Assembly (NCBI RefSeq): GCF_014042365.1
Contig: NZ_JACEZS010000010.1
Location: 1 to 64,000, forward strand
Origin: Rugamonas fusca
Lineage (GTDB): Bacteria; Pseudomonadota; Gammaproteobacteria; Burkholderiales; Burkholderiaceae_D
DNA length: 64,000 nt
Reading direction: 5' to 3'
The notes beneath the pieces were generated by a model. That model worked only from the letters and a program-made list of their open reading frames with translations, did no database searches and was not told the DNA's origin. The position numbers were made by a program, and so were the translations under genes. Below, one piece after another: positions 30,567 through 39,403 of this stretch; within the stretch, counting starts at the first letter, position 1, and every line of letters starts with the position of its first letter.

Positions 30567-30787
30567 GGGCAGCCTTTATTCGCGGTTGGGTAGAGGGACC
30601 GAGCACGCCGTCGCACATCCAGGTCCCGGCTGGTTGCCGGGCCCGGCTGTGGCGGCGCACAGCAAATGGGCATTTTATCGGGGTTTGGGCGCCGCTGCAC
30701 GGGCGTCCCGCCTTGCTGGCCGATCCGGCCAGGTTGGCGTGCGGATATGCCCGGCGCCGGGGCCGCCCCTGCGGGCTGGCTGTTCAG

Positions 30788-31393
30788 TCAACAGGGGGCG
30801 GCGTCGGTGTCGTCGCGCCAGGCGACGCGGCCGCCGCCGGCTTCGTTCAGTGCGGCGATGAGGGCCGGGGCCGCGGTGTCGGGCAGGCTGAAGGCGAAGT
30901 CGACGGCGTCGCCATGGCGCACTTCCAGCAACTGCGCCTGCGCGCCGGCCAGTTCGCGCCGCAGCCAGCCTTCCAGCGCATAAGGTACGGCGCACTGCAG
31001 CGTGCGCGTCTTGATGATGGCCACCTTGGACGCCGTCAGCAGCGCCTGCGCCACGCTGTCCGTGTAGGCGCGCACCAGGCCGCCCGCGCCCAGTTTCACG
31101 CCGCCGAAATAGCGCACCACGGTGGCCAGCACGCCCTCCAGGTCCTGGTGGCGCAACACGTCCAGCATGGGGCGGCCGGCCGTGCCGCTCGGTTCGCCAT
31201 CATCGACGGCGGCCGACTGGCCGCCGGCCAGCAAGGCCCAGCACACGTGGGCGGCAGCCGGATGCTGCGCCTTCAAGTCCGCCACCACCTGCTGCGCCGT
31301 GGCCCGGTCCGTCATCGGCTGGACGCAGGCGATGAAGCGGCTTTTCTTGATCAGCAGGTCACTGTGGACGGGGGCGGCGAGGGTGGAAGACAT
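30788..31393 (-). CDS. YigZ/IMPACT family protein
   Basis: Conserved protein of 201 residues. The N-terminal UPF0029/IMPACT domain has the signature DDGEPSGTAGRPMLDVL and the following VRYFGGVKLGAGGLVRAYTD; the C-terminal part is the DUF1949 domain. Eukaryotic IMPACT regulates Gcn2; the bacterial role is unsettled. ATG 31393 gives MSSTLAAP; twelve further codons upstream are doubtful. Confidence 0.92.
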   Translation of the reverse strand: MSSTLAAPVHSDLLIKKSRFIACVQPMTDRATAQQVVADLKAQHPAAAHVCWALLAGGQSAAVDDGEPSGTAGRPMLDVLRHQDLEGVLATVVRYFGGVKLGAGGLVRAYTDSVAQALLTASKVAIIKTRTLQCAVPYALEGWLRRELAGAQAQLLEVRHGDAVDFAFSLPDTAAPALIAALNEAGGGRVAWRDDTDAAPC

Positions 31394-31588
31394 GGGATGG
31401 CGCGGATGGTGGCGGAACCGGAGCCGCATTATAGACGTTGCCGGAGGGCGACCGGCGAGGTGGGGCGGAGGATGCGGTTCCCATGTAAGCTGGTTGTTAC
31501 AACAATATCACTTTGAGATAACATTTCTCATTTACAAATTGCATTTATGCTCATATCATCAGCCGCTTTTGCTCTTGGGGAAGATGAT

Positions 31589-33241
31589 ATGAAAACGCTT
31601 GCTGCGCCGAACGGGCGCCACGCGGCCGGGTTGATGGCTGGTGTCCTGTTGATGCTGGTTGGCTGCGGCGGTGGTGGCGGTGCCACGCCGGCAGCCAATA
31701 CGCCGCCGAAGGCGGCCATCGTGCTGGCGGCGGAAACGGCCACGCCCTCGCTGGGCGCGGACGTGGTGCTGAGCGGCGCGGGCAGCAGCGATGCCGAGGC
31801 TGGTGCGCTCAGCTATGCCTGGAGCTTGCAGTCGAAACCGGCCGACAGCGCCGCCGTGCTGAGCGGGCCGCAGTCGGCCGACGCGCGTTTCACGCCCGAC
31901 CGCGCCGGCAGTTACGTGGTGCGCCTGCGCGTGACCGACGCGGCCGGCGCCACCAGCGAGCAGGACCTGACGGTGGCCGTCGCCAACCATGTGCCGGTCC
32001 CCGTCATCGACAAGAGCGCCATCACCGTGCTGGCGGGCGCGCCCGTGACGGCATCGGCCGGCCTCAGTTACGACGTCGATGGCGATACGCTCAGCTACAG
32101 CTGGTCGCTCGACAGCAAGCCCGCCGATTCCAGCGTCGCCATCGCCGCCGCCGGCGCGGCCGACGTGACGTTCACGCCTGACCGTCCCGGCAATTATTCG
32201 CTGCTGGTCAAGGTCAGTGATGGCAAGCATCCTGCCCTGAGCCGGCTCGACGTGCGGGTGCTGGCGCAAAGCGCCGGCGCGGTCGCGCTGCCGTTCACGC
32301 CGCTCGACGCGCGCTACAGCAAGTCGCTCGACCAGGTGGTGATGGTGTCGGCCGGCCCGGATGCGCTGAAGATCGCCGATCCCTTCGGCGGCACCATCAA
32401 GACCGTGCTGCTGCCCGCGCCCAGCAAGGCGCTGACGCTGAGCCCGGACGGCAAGCTGGCCGCCGTGCTACATGAGGGCGTGCTCACCCTGGTCGACCTG
32501 GTCCAGGCCGCCGTGGTGCACAGTGCCGCCACCAATGGTGCGCAGACTGAAGTGTTCCTCACCAACGGCGGCATCGCCTATCTGATCGGTCAGTCGGGCG
32601 GTCAGTGGGCGACGCCGGAGGTGCAAGTGCTCGACGCCCGCAGCGGCGCTATCCTGCCGGCTGGCGGCATCAACCTGGGCGGCTATTTCTACGGCACCAT
32701 GCGTGGCGTGTATTCGTCCATCTACAACAAGGCACTGGCCGTGTCGGCGGGCTTGTCGCCGGTCGACATCACCTATTTCACCATCAATCCCGATACCAAC
32801 GCGGTGGGGCAAGTGGGCGATTCGCCTTACCACGGCGATTATCCGATCGGCCTGCGGCTGTTCCTGTCGCACAATGAGGACGTGGTGTTCACCTCGGTCG
32901 GCACCTATTTCCGCACCGACAAGCTGACCTATCTGGGCAAGCTGGACCTGAACGGATCGCTGATTTCGCTGAGCCAGTCCGGCGGCGGCGAAACGCTGGC
33001 GCTGGCCGCCACCACGGGCGGCTACCCGGACTATGCCAATATTTACCCGGCCGCCTACCAGCGTTACACGGGCGCGCTGATGCAGGCCAGCGGCGAGCTG
33101 ACGCTGCCCGTCATCAACGGCCTGCCCAGCTACGGGCGCGCCATCTTCCACAGCGCCGCCGGCTACCACGTGGCGCTGGTGCAGACGGGGGGCGCGCTGC
33201 AGAACGCGGCCGGCCTGAAGTTCTACCTGACTTATCGCTGA
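31589..33241 (+). CDS. PKD-repeat lipoprotein with propeller-like C-terminal half
   Basis: Predicted lipoprotein of 550 residues. The lipobox LVGC places the acylated Cys at residue 26, followed by a run of Gly. Two Ig-like PKD repeats come next, each carrying the phrase SKPADS and ending in an FTPDR strand. The remaining 320 residues look like blade repeats (TLSPDGKLAAVLHEGVLTLVD) of a beta-propeller. GGGGA before ATG 31589 supports this start over TTG/ATG positions upstream. Surface or periplasmic binding is likely; the ligand is unknown. Confidence 0.83.
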   Translation: MKTLAAPNGRHAAGLMAGVLLMLVGCGGGGGATPAANTPPKAAIVLAAETATPSLGADVVLSGAGSSDAEAGALSYAWSLQSKPADSAAVLSGPQSADARFTPDRAGSYVVRLRVTDAAGATSEQDLTVAVANHVPVPVIDKSAITVLAGAPVTASAGLSYDVDGDTLSYSWSLDSKPADSSVAIAAAGAADVTFTPDRPGNYSLLVKVSDGKHPALSRLDVRVLAQSAGAVALPFTPLDARYSKSLDQVVMVSAGPDALKIADPFGGTIKTVLLPAPSKALTLSPDGKLAAVLHEGVLTLVDLVQAAVVHSAATNGAQTEVFLTNGGIAYLIGQSGGQWATPEVQVLDARSGAILPAGGINLGGYFYGTMRGVYSSIYNKALAVSAGLSPVDITYFTINPDTNAVGQVGDSPYHGDYPIGLRLFLSHNEDVVFTSVGTYFRTDKLTYLGKLDLNGSLISLSQSGGGETLALAATTGGYPDYANIYPAAYQRYTGALMQASGELTLPVINGLPSYGRAIFHSAAGYHVALVQTGGALQNAAGLKFYLTYR

Positions 33242-33364
33242 TCAGGGCGGGCCGGGTGGCGCCCCGCCAACAGCGGCGGGCGCAAGCTTTGCCCGCCGCG
33301 CTGGTTGGACATACAATCACGGCCTGCCGGGACTTCACCCACGCAATTACAATAAAGGAAAGCA

Positions 33365-33637
33365 ATGTCATTACCTCAATACGTCACCATCAACGGCACG
33401 TCCTACGCGTCGGACAAGCTGAGCGCGGAAGCGAAGGCGCAGGCCGCCAACATCCTGGTCGTGGACGCCGAGCTGGCGCGCCTGCAACAACAAGTTGCGA
33501 TCGCCCAGACCGCGCGCAACGCCTACAGCGCCGCGCTGATCGAAGCGGTCAAAGGCCGTAGCGAAGCGGCGGCGCCCGCCGCCCAGCCCAAGAAGCCGCG
33601 CGCGCCGCGCAAGCCCAAGGCCAAGGCGGAGGCGTAA
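33365..33637 (+). CDS. Small DUF6447-like protein with Lys/Ala/Pro-rich tail
   Basis: Protein of 90 residues. The N-terminal part YVTINGTSYASDKLSAEAKAQAANI followed by a helix LARLQQQVAIAQTARNAY is the pattern of DUF6447. The last 25 residues are a basic tail (PKKPRAPRKPKAKAEA). AAAGGAAAG six bases before the ATG is a strong ribosome binding site. Function unknown. Confidence 0.8.
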   Translation: MSLPQYVTINGTSYASDKLSAEAKAQAANILVVDAELARLQQQVAIAQTARNAYSAALIEAVKGRSEAAAPAAQPKKPRAPRKPKAKAEA

Positions 33638-33702
33638 GCAGTCTGGACCGCCACTCCTGGCCGCGGCAATCGCGGGCCATGAGTGGATGGCTTGCGGTGG
33701 CG

Positions 33703-35169
33703 CTAACGTTTGCCATCCGCACTCGCCTGATCGCTGATGCGCGCCAGATTGGAGCGCGCCCCGGCCACGGCTTGCAAGCGTTGTTGCAGGTAGTTGCCCA
33801 GGCGTGGAGGTTGACTGAACGCCACGTTGAAGCGGATGTGTGGGTCAGGCGTGTCATTGGCCGAGAAGGCTGCGCCACGCATGAGCAGGATCTTGTTGCG
33901 GTAGGCATCCTGCACCAGCAAGTCCACGTCCAGCCCCGCTGGCATCGTTCCCCACAAAAAAATGCCTGCGTCGCCGGGATGCTCGAACAGCACGCCCGCC
34001 GCGCTCAACTGTTGCGTACTGGCGTTGCGCGCCGCCATGATCTTGCGCTGCAACCGGTCCAGATGCTTGCGCAAGGTGCCGGCCCTGAGCACTTCCAGCA
34101 GCACATATTCATTGAGCGCTGGCGTCGTCATGATGGCATGGATCTTGGTCCGCATCAGCACCTTGAGCAGGGCGGGGGCGGCCGCGAGGTAACCCATGCG
34201 CAGGGCCGGGCTCAGCGCCTTGCAAAAGCTGGAATAGTAAATCACGCCATCGAGCCCGGACAGGGATGCCAGCCGCGTACTGGGGGCTTGCTGAAAATGG
34301 CCGTGCACATCGTCCTCGGCGATCAGGAAGCCGTATTGCTGTGCCAATACCAACACCTTGTGCAGATTGGCGGGGCTGCTGCTCCACCCGGTGGGATTGT
34401 GTAAAGCCGTCTGCACGAACAGCAGGCGCGGGCGGTGCTCGCGGCAGGCTGCCTCCAACGCATCCAGGTCGAGCCCGTCGGGATTGCGCTTGACGGGGAC
34501 CAGGCGTATGCCGTCCTGGCGCAAGCGGCCAAACATCAGGAAATAGCCGGGGTCTTCCACCAACACGGTGTCACCCGCTTGCAGGAAACTACGGCAAATC
34601 AGGTCGATCGCGTGGGTGCCGCCAAAGGTGGTGAGGATGTGGCTGGCGTCCACGGCGGCGCCGATGCCGCGCATGAGCAACGCGATATGCTCGCGTAATT
34701 CCGGCAGCCCTTGTGGCGGACAGCGCGACGCCATGCCGGCGGCGCTGCGGGCCAAGGCTTTTTGCACGGCCGTGGCCGGCACCGCATCCTGCAGCCAGGT
34801 TGGCGGCAAGGCGCCGATGCTGGCCAGCAATACGCCGGCGCGCTGGTCGTTGGCTTGCTGCGCCAGCCAGACCGGTTCTTGCTCCTCACCCGCTTCCAGC
34901 GTTGCCGCGTCGGGAATCGCCCTGCCGCCGTCGTTCCTTGTGCACACAAAAAAGCCTGCCGTGCCGTGCGTGTCGATGGTGCCGGCCGCGACCAGCCGGT
35001 CATAGGCCAGCACGACGGTATTGGTGCTGACCGCCAGTTGGCTGGCGAGCTGGCGTATCGAGGGAAGCTTGGCGCCGCCCGGCAGGACGCGCTGCTCGAC
35101 CATGTGCTGCAACGTGGTCTCGATCTGCTTGGACAGGCCAATGGGGGAGGTGCGGTCGATGGCGAACAT
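33703..35169 (-). CDS. MocR-type GntR regulator with aminotransferase domain
   Basis: Transcription regulator of 488 residues. A winged helix of the GntR family lies at residues 1-75 (LPSIRQLASQLAVSTNTVVLAYDRL), joined to a class I aminotransferase-like domain that binds pyridoxal phosphate; the Schiff-base lysine is Lys317 in SSFCKALSPALRMGY. MocR proteins use PLP to sense amino acids or vitamin B6 and often regulate a neighbouring transporter. Here the LysE-type exporter gene lies directly upstream on the same strand, nine bases away. Confidence 0.93.
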   Translation of the reverse strand: MFAIDRTSPIGLSKQIETTLQHMVEQRVLPGGAKLPSIRQLASQLAVSTNTVVLAYDRLVAAGTIDTHGTAGFFVCTRNDGGRAIPDAATLEAGEEQEPVWLAQQANDQRAGVLLASIGALPPTWLQDAVPATAVQKALARSAAGMASRCPPQGLPELREHIALLMRGIGAAVDASHILTTFGGTHAIDLICRSFLQAGDTVLVEDPGYFLMFGRLRQDGIRLVPVKRNPDGLDLDALEAACREHRPRLLFVQTALHNPTGWSSSPANLHKVLVLAQQYGFLIAEDDVHGHFQQAPSTRLASLSGLDGVIYYSSFCKALSPALRMGYLAAAPALLKVLMRTKIHAIMTTPALNEYVLLEVLRAGTLRKHLDRLQRKIMAARNASTQQLSAAGVLFEHPGDAGIFLWGTMPAGLDVDLLVQDAYRNKILLMRGAAFSANDTPDPHIRFNVAFSQPPRLGNYLQQRLQAVAGARSNLARISDQASADGKR

Positions 35170-35178
35170 GGCGCAAGT

Positions 35179-35763
35179 CTAGCGTAAAAACATCACGGCC
35201 AGGACGAGCAGGATGGCGCCCATGGTCAAGTTGAACATGCGGCGCATCTTCGGATCGAGCAGCAGGCGGCGAATCGAGACGCCAAACAAAGCCCAAGTGA
35301 TATTGCAAGGGGTTCCCACCAGGGCGCCAATCACCGCCACCTGCAGCGCGCTGGCGACCGTGCCATGCCCCGCGGGCATGAACACCGATGCCACGGTAAC
35401 GGCCTTCAGCCAGCTCTTGGGATTCAGCGCTTGAAATGCCGTGGCCTGGGCGAAGGACACCGCTCTGGGCGCCTGTTCCCCCGCCACCGATGCACCGCTA
35501 AGCTTCCAGGCCAGAAATGCCAGATATGCCGAGCCCGCGACGCGCAGCACCTGCTGCGCCATTGGGTAGGTCACAAACACGCTTCCCAGTCCGACGCACA
35601 TGAGCATGGTTTGCACGAACATGCCGGTCTGGATGCCAAGAATGACCGGCACTGCGCCGCGTCCGCCAAAATTGGCGCCGGTGATGGCGAGCATGACGTT
35701 GTTCGGCCCGGGTGTGGCCGACATTACGAGGCAATAGCTGATCAGGGGGAGTAGTTCGGTCAT
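35179..35763 (-). CDS. LysE/RhtB family amino-acid exporter
   Basis: Inner-membrane exporter of 194 residues with about six helices. The family signature SATPGPNNVMLAITGANFGGR sits near the N-terminus, and FQALNPKSWLKAV in the second half. It is likely to export an amino acid or a related compound. It is followed at once by the MocR regulator, so the two probably form a transcription unit. ATG 35763 fits the family start; upstream codons are not conserved in style. Confidence 0.92.
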   Translation of the reverse strand: MTELLPLISYCLVMSATPGPNNVMLAITGANFGGRGAVPVILGIQTGMFVQTMLMCVGLGSVFVTYPMAQQVLRVAGSAYLAFLAWKLSGASVAGEQAPRAVSFAQATAFQALNPKSWLKAVTVASVFMPAGHGTVASALQVAVIGALVGTPCNITWALFGVSIRRLLLDPKMRRMFNLTMGAILLVLAVMFLR

Positions 35764-36031
35764 GGTGTGCCATTCGTAACATGGAAGAGACACCAGTCTA
35801 GGAGTGCGCTGCGGCGTGAACAAGGCACAAGGCAGGAGGCCGCGATCCATGCTGTATCAGTCGATCGACAGGTACAGTTGATCGCGCAATGGGGGATGCG
35901 CAGCGGCGGTTCGCCGGCTCAGGCAAAACGATCAGAGGGGAGGGCGGCAAAGAGCGAGACGGGTTACGCCATCGCCGTGCGGGATGCCCGCCTGCGGCCA
36001 ACGGATGAAAAGACCGCTGCCTGCAACGTCC

Positions 36032-36295
36032 TTAGCTCGCCAAACCCTTTTGCAACAGCGCGGCGACAACTTCATTGAGATCGGCGCCCTGTTCGGCCGC
36101 CAGCGCCTTGATCTGCGTGACCAGGTCGCTATTGAGTTTGACGGCGAACGGCACCAGGCCGAGCGCCTGGTCGCGGCGGCGCTGTTCGCGGCGATCGACC
36201 ACCTCAGCTGCCTTGCCGAATTCGGCGCCGCCGGGAGCGTTCATTTTTCCCATCAGTTTTTTGGCGTCATACTTTGCCAGATCGGTTTTTCTCAT
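36032..36295 (-). CDS. Small ribbon-helix-helix-like protein
   Basis: Protein of 87 residues. The C-terminal 40 residues (LVPFAVKLNSDLVTQIKALAAEQGADLNEVVAALLQKGLA) fit a beta strand plus two helices, as in ribbon-helix-helix DNA-binding proteins; the first half is basic. It is the last chromosomal gene before the tRNA-Lys island. Function unknown. Confidence 0.7.
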   Translation of the reverse strand: MRKTDLAKYDAKKLMGKMNAPGGAEFGKAAEVVDRREQRRRDQALGLVPFAVKLNSDLVTQIKALAAEQGADLNEVVAALLQKGLAS

Positions 36296-36331
36296 GGGTA
36301 TGCTTTCGTGGGTGCGCGTGGAAGGGAAAAG

Positions 36332-36366
36332 AAAAAAAGGTTATGCGCCGAAACGCATAACCTTTT
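36332..36366. terminator. Bidirectional hairpin terminator next to the outermost tRNA-Lys fragment
   Basis: A 9-bp stem (36339-36347 with 36354-36362) with loop CCGAAA is bordered by seven A and four T residues. It probably was the native terminator of tRNA-Lys before elements were inserted. Confidence 0.8.
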
Positions 36367-36383
36367 CTGTACTACTGAATTCT

Positions 36384-36428
36384 TGGTAGGCCGTGCGGGA
36401 TTCGAACCTGCGACCAACGGATTAAAAG
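36384..36428 (-). repeat. Displaced tRNA-Lys 3' half (outer attachment site, element A left end)
   Basis: Identical to the 3' 45 bases of the intact tRNA-Lys at 60323, from the CCA end to the anticodon loop, then diverges. It is the classic remnant left at the far end of an island integrated into a tRNA gene. Confidence 0.93.
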
Positions 36429-36595
36429 ATCGCGAAGCGACAGGTATCGAGGCGGGCGATTTTACCATGCTCGCGGAGCTTCCTTCAGCTACCTCGCTGG
36501 TTTCATCGCAATTTTCAGGCTTGCATCGCGAAACGACGATCGTGTCCCGCCGTCCCGTTGCCTCAAGGAGCTCTGCTCTTTTTGCATCTGATCCC

Positions 36596-36615
36596 GACCA
36601 GAGCGCAACCAGAAC
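36596..36615 (+). repeat. Arm-type repeat pair, left end of element A
   Basis: GACCAGA followed after five bases by ACCAGA. The same paired motif lies just inside the other element ends (37491, 41317, 60257), as expected of integrase arm sites. Confidence 0.5.
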
Positions 36616-36637
36616 ATCGCAGTGTTTCGACTTACGA

Positions 36638-36913
36638 TCAAGGATACTGCTGTCGCGAGTGCAGGACGGAGACGATTTCTATCGACGTCACACCAACGCG
36701 ATATACGACAATGTAATTGGGGTGGGCAACGAGTTCGCGCGTGCCAGCTACGCGTCCCGGGCGGTATAGATAGGGATGGTGTGGGAGTTGTGAAACGACG
36801 CGCTCCATATCGGAATACAAGTCAAGCGCGGCCTGTGGATTGTGATCCGCAATGAATTCGAGGATCGCTGCGAGATCTGCTTGTGCTTCAGCGCGCCACA
36901 GGACTGGCAGCAT
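36638..36913 (-). CDS. RelE/ParE-family toxin of element A
   Basis: Predicted toxin of 91 residues when started at ATG 36913 (MLPVLWRAEA). The plan AQADLAAILEFIADHNPQAALDLY, GRVAGTRELVAHPNYIVVYRV, IEIVSVLHSRQQ is that of ParE/RelE proteins, including the C-terminal HSRQQYP. It overlaps the end of the antitoxin gene by 26 bp. This pair is the only gene content of the small tRNA-bounded element A. Confidence 0.88.
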   Translation of the reverse strand: MLPVLWRAEAQADLAAILEFIADHNPQAALDLYSDMERVVSQLPHHPYLYRPGRVAGTRELVAHPNYIVVYRVGVTSIEIVSVLHSRQQYP

Positions 36914-37091
36914 GGGCGCGCCGCTTCGCTTCGATGATTTCACGCAGTTTGGCCATTACCTCGTCGTGTGCCGCTGATGGGCGCTGATCGTCGAGCGACG
37001 CTTGGACTTTTTCCCGAAACCAGCGATCGTACGCCTCGGCTTCTGCAGTCGTAGCGAATTCGGATTCAATCGGCGACAGGATGGTTCTCAT
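36888..37091 (-). CDS. Antitoxin partner (stability-determinant type)
   Basis: Antitoxin of 67 residues, acidic-helical: EFATTAEAEAYDRWFREKVQASLDD then HDEVMAKLREIIEAKR. This is the family commonly found upstream of ParE/RelE toxins and annotated as a stability determinant. The longer frame to 37190 reads through non-coding-like sequence; ATG 37091 is the natural start. It should bind and neutralise the toxin that follows. Confidence 0.85.
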   Translation of the reverse strand: MRTILSPIESEFATTAEAEAYDRWFREKVQASLDDQRPSAAHDEVMAKLREIIEAKRRAHAASPVAR

Positions 37092-37277
37092 GGTCTGGCA
37101 ATTATACGGCAGCTTGGCCGCACGTGACCCCACACGCGGCGGCAATTGATTGGTGTCACTGTGATGGGGGATTCTTTGGGGGGAACGCATCGTGTCGCTT
37201 TCGTCGATGCCGCGCAGTGCCTCCCAGCCGCGGAATTCGAATCCGTGTGTCTAGACCGCGCCTATCGTCTCGAAGTG

Positions 37278-37297
37278 GCCCAGAAATGGAGCAGAAA
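37278..37297 (+). repeat. Arm-type repeat pair, right end of element A
   Basis: CCCAGA and AGCAGA in tandem, a degenerate copy of the GACCAGA pair. It ends 44 bp before the tRNA fragment, the same distance as at 41040 and 60257. Confidence 0.4.
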
Positions 37298-37300
37298 ACA

Positions 37301-37330
37301 AAAACGCCAACCGGTGAAGGTTGGCGTTTT
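37301..37330. terminator. Hairpin terminator beside second tRNA-Lys fragment
   Basis: A 12-bp perfect stem (AAAACGCCAACC paired with its complement) around a 6-nt loop. It sits just downstream (leftwards) of the tRNA fragment, so it can end tRNA transcripts. Confidence 0.8.
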
Positions 37331-37341
37331 CGCTTGAATCT

Positions 37342-37389
37342 TGGTAGGCCGTGCGGGATTCGAACCTGCGACCAACGGATTAAAAGTCC
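37342..37389 (-). repeat. tRNA-Lys 3' half copy, junction of elements A and B
   Basis: Identical to the 3' part of tRNA-Lys for 48 bases, three further than the other two truncated copies (through AAAAGTCC). Sequence then becomes unrelated. Confidence 0.93.
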
Positions 37390-37490
37390 CTTGGTTGTCT
37401 GGATCGCTGCTCCCCAAAACTGTAATAACATACTAATTGAGCAACGCTTCACAAGCGCTTATCGCGTCGCGCGGTGTTTCGTTAGTGAAG

Positions 37491-37548
37491 GACCAGACCT
37501 GGACCAGACGCTCAGATTTCGGCGTCTAGACCGGAGCTCTACCGGAGC
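37491..37548 (+). repeat. Arm-type repeat pairs, left end of element B
   Basis: Two tandem pairs: GACCAGA-N5-GACCAGA-like at 37491-37510, and GACCGGA with TACCGGA at 37529-37548. Element C has the same two pairs in the same order (41317 and 41441). Confidence 0.5.
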
Positions 37549-37628
37549 ACTATTGTAGGTTAGCAATGGTGGATGTAACGGAAAAGCTGAATTCTTTTGG
37601 GTTTGAGGTTGAGCGCGAAGGGCGCCCT

Positions 37629-39197
37629 TTATATAGATTTCTCCAAAAGACCGCTAACTCCTACCGACAATTTCCAGTGCTTTCGCTCATCGACTCCAAG
37701 TTTTCGGGTTGCAAACAAAATTGCTGACTTAAGCATAGGCGATGCTGCAACAAAATCATCCTTCATGTTCAGTGCATCGGCGCGACTTCCCGAAATATGG
37801 ACAGCAAGAGCAGCATATCTCTTTATGATTTCAGATTTTGATTCTCGATATAGGGAAACTATATCAGTTACATGATTCCAATTAGAGGACGTGGAGAAAA
37901 TGTAGAGTATCCACATCGCGTAATATGGGGGCGGAGGGTTGCGTTTGCTTTTTAAAGGTTTTAATAACTTAGAAGCGATTTTTTTCTGATCTTTGGCAGT
38001 CAGGTTATCGAAGGAAAGTATGTATTTGGCAATATACTCAGCTACTGGGTATAGGAGTTCTGCATTATCGATAATTAAGTTTAAAACCTCATGCTTAACG
38101 TGCTCTTCAACGCCGGGAATTCGCGGCAATTTTACCAGCGCATATGTGACTGCCTCGTAGTCAACTAGCGCTGTATCCGCAAGTGACTCTTCAAGCATTC
38201 CTTTTAGGTCAATACCTTGGAGTACAGCTAAAGTCTCAGCTATCTCTTGTTCATCAGGTTCTTCTTCATCCTCATCTCCCTCGTATCCGATTCGAAATTC
38301 TCTAAGTACTTGAACGACAGTATCGCGATCTGTCAACTCTTCGCCAGGGTGAATAAGAATTTCTGATCTATACTTGTCGATAGGCAGGATTTTGGATTTT
38401 GCAGATTGCAAAGTTAGGCCATGATTAGTAAATAGCCACTCGGCCAACGTAAATAAGATGGATTGTGCTTCATATTCAGTTTTGCAAAAGATGTTATAGT
38501 CATCTACCCAGCGAACAAAATCCACACCTTGTGATTGTAGGTTCGCGTCAACATCAATTAAAACCGCTTCGCCAAGTATTCTGGAGGCGTAAGGGCCAAC
38601 AGGAATTCCATAACTATTCCTTCCCATTAGGTTTGATATAAATTTCCTTACCAGAACTCTAGCAACATCTGTAGTTCTTTGATTCCTAGCAACCGATTCG
38701 ATCACATTTTCTAGTCGATGCTGATAGATTCTAGGGTAGAAATCTGCAATATCCGCTAAGGCTACAAACTTAGCGTTTACTTTTTCCGATTTTGAGCTGA
38801 GTTGCTCACGGTAAGCCTCGAATGTACCTTTTGACTTATACAGAACGCCCGCAGATCCGTCTATCCTATAAGAGAAGACTCGCTTGGCCTTTTTGGATAG
38901 TCTTGCTGCCTCTATATCCGGAGAGGCAATTAAAACTAGAGCTGTATAAATCAAGAGATCCTGAGGATGCAAAAGGTGCGTTACTCGAATGTTGGACCTA
39001 CTCTTCGGAGCAAATACTTTCGATACAGTGTAAGGTTCATAATTGTCTAAATCAATCTTTTCTATACTCAGACGGATCGCTGCCCAATTAGTCTTTACAA
39101 CGCTCCATTCCGAAGGTTCTGGAAGCATCGTGCTGTATCCATGATGATTTATTGCCGCGAATGCAGCATCTAGTTCGGTTGTAGTTAAATTGAACAT
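37629..39197 (-). CDS. Reverse transcriptase with C-terminal helical repeat domain (defence-type, class unresolved)
   Basis: Protein of 522 residues. Polymerase motifs are present: motif A LADIADFYPRIYQ (Asp149, Asp152), motif B-like GIPVGPYASRILGE (about 198-210), and motif C FVRWVDDYNIF with Asp232-Asp233, where the usual Tyr of YxDD is Trp. After about residue 330 the chain turns into an all-helical region without enzyme motifs, resembling the helical-repeat tails of Abi-type (AbiK/AbiA/Abi-P2) and other UG-class antiphage reverse transcriptases. It lacks the maturase, X and endonuclease parts of group II introns, and no retron-like leader was recognised. Base composition is much richer in AT than the chromosome. 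It lies downstream of the 4-TM protein gene on the same strand. Confidence 0.85.
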   Translation of the reverse strand: MFNLTTTELDAAFAAINHHGYSTMLPEPSEWSVVKTNWAAIRLSIEKIDLDNYEPYTVSKVFAPKSRSNIRVTHLLHPQDLLIYTALVLIASPDIEAARLSKKAKRVFSYRIDGSAGVLYKSKGTFEAYREQLSSKSEKVNAKFVALADIADFYPRIYQHRLENVIESVARNQRTTDVARVLVRKFISNLMGRNSYGIPVGPYASRILGEAVLIDVDANLQSQGVDFVRWVDDYNIFCKTEYEAQSILFTLAEWLFTNHGLTLQSAKSKILPIDKYRSEILIHPGEELTDRDTVVQVLREFRIGYEGDEDEEEPDEQEIAETLAVLQGIDLKGMLEESLADTALVDYEAVTYALVKLPRIPGVEEHVKHEVLNLIIDNAELLYPVAEYIAKYILSFDNLTAKDQKKIASKLLKPLKSKRNPPPPYYAMWILYIFSTSSNWNHVTDIVSLYRESKSEIIKRYAALAVHISGSRADALNMKDDFVAASPMLKSAILFATRKLGVDERKHWKLSVGVSGLLEKSI

Positions 39198-39403
39198 TGT
39201 TTAAGTTGATGGAATTGGGAGTTAGTGAGTGATCTGAAATTATTAAAAATTATTCTGCCGAGAAAAACATTAATGGTATCTGCCAGATTCTTGTCTCTTT
39301 TTAATAAATGTAGCCGATCTCTAAAATTCGGCGGCAGAAATTTTTTTCGGCGTTTGCATGCGACGTATGTTATATGCTCGCGAAAAGTTAAAATTTTTTA
39401 TTA

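Noticed and set aside
28120..30660. 846-codon minus-strand ORF
   Set aside because: Shifted-frame shadow overlapping tcyP and others; the tcyP frame has strong homology blocks.
35984..36769. Plus-strand ORF containing a GRAGFEPATNGLK phrase
   Set aside because: The phrase is the antisense translation of the tRNA-Lys 3' fragment; same for the ORF at 41104-41421.
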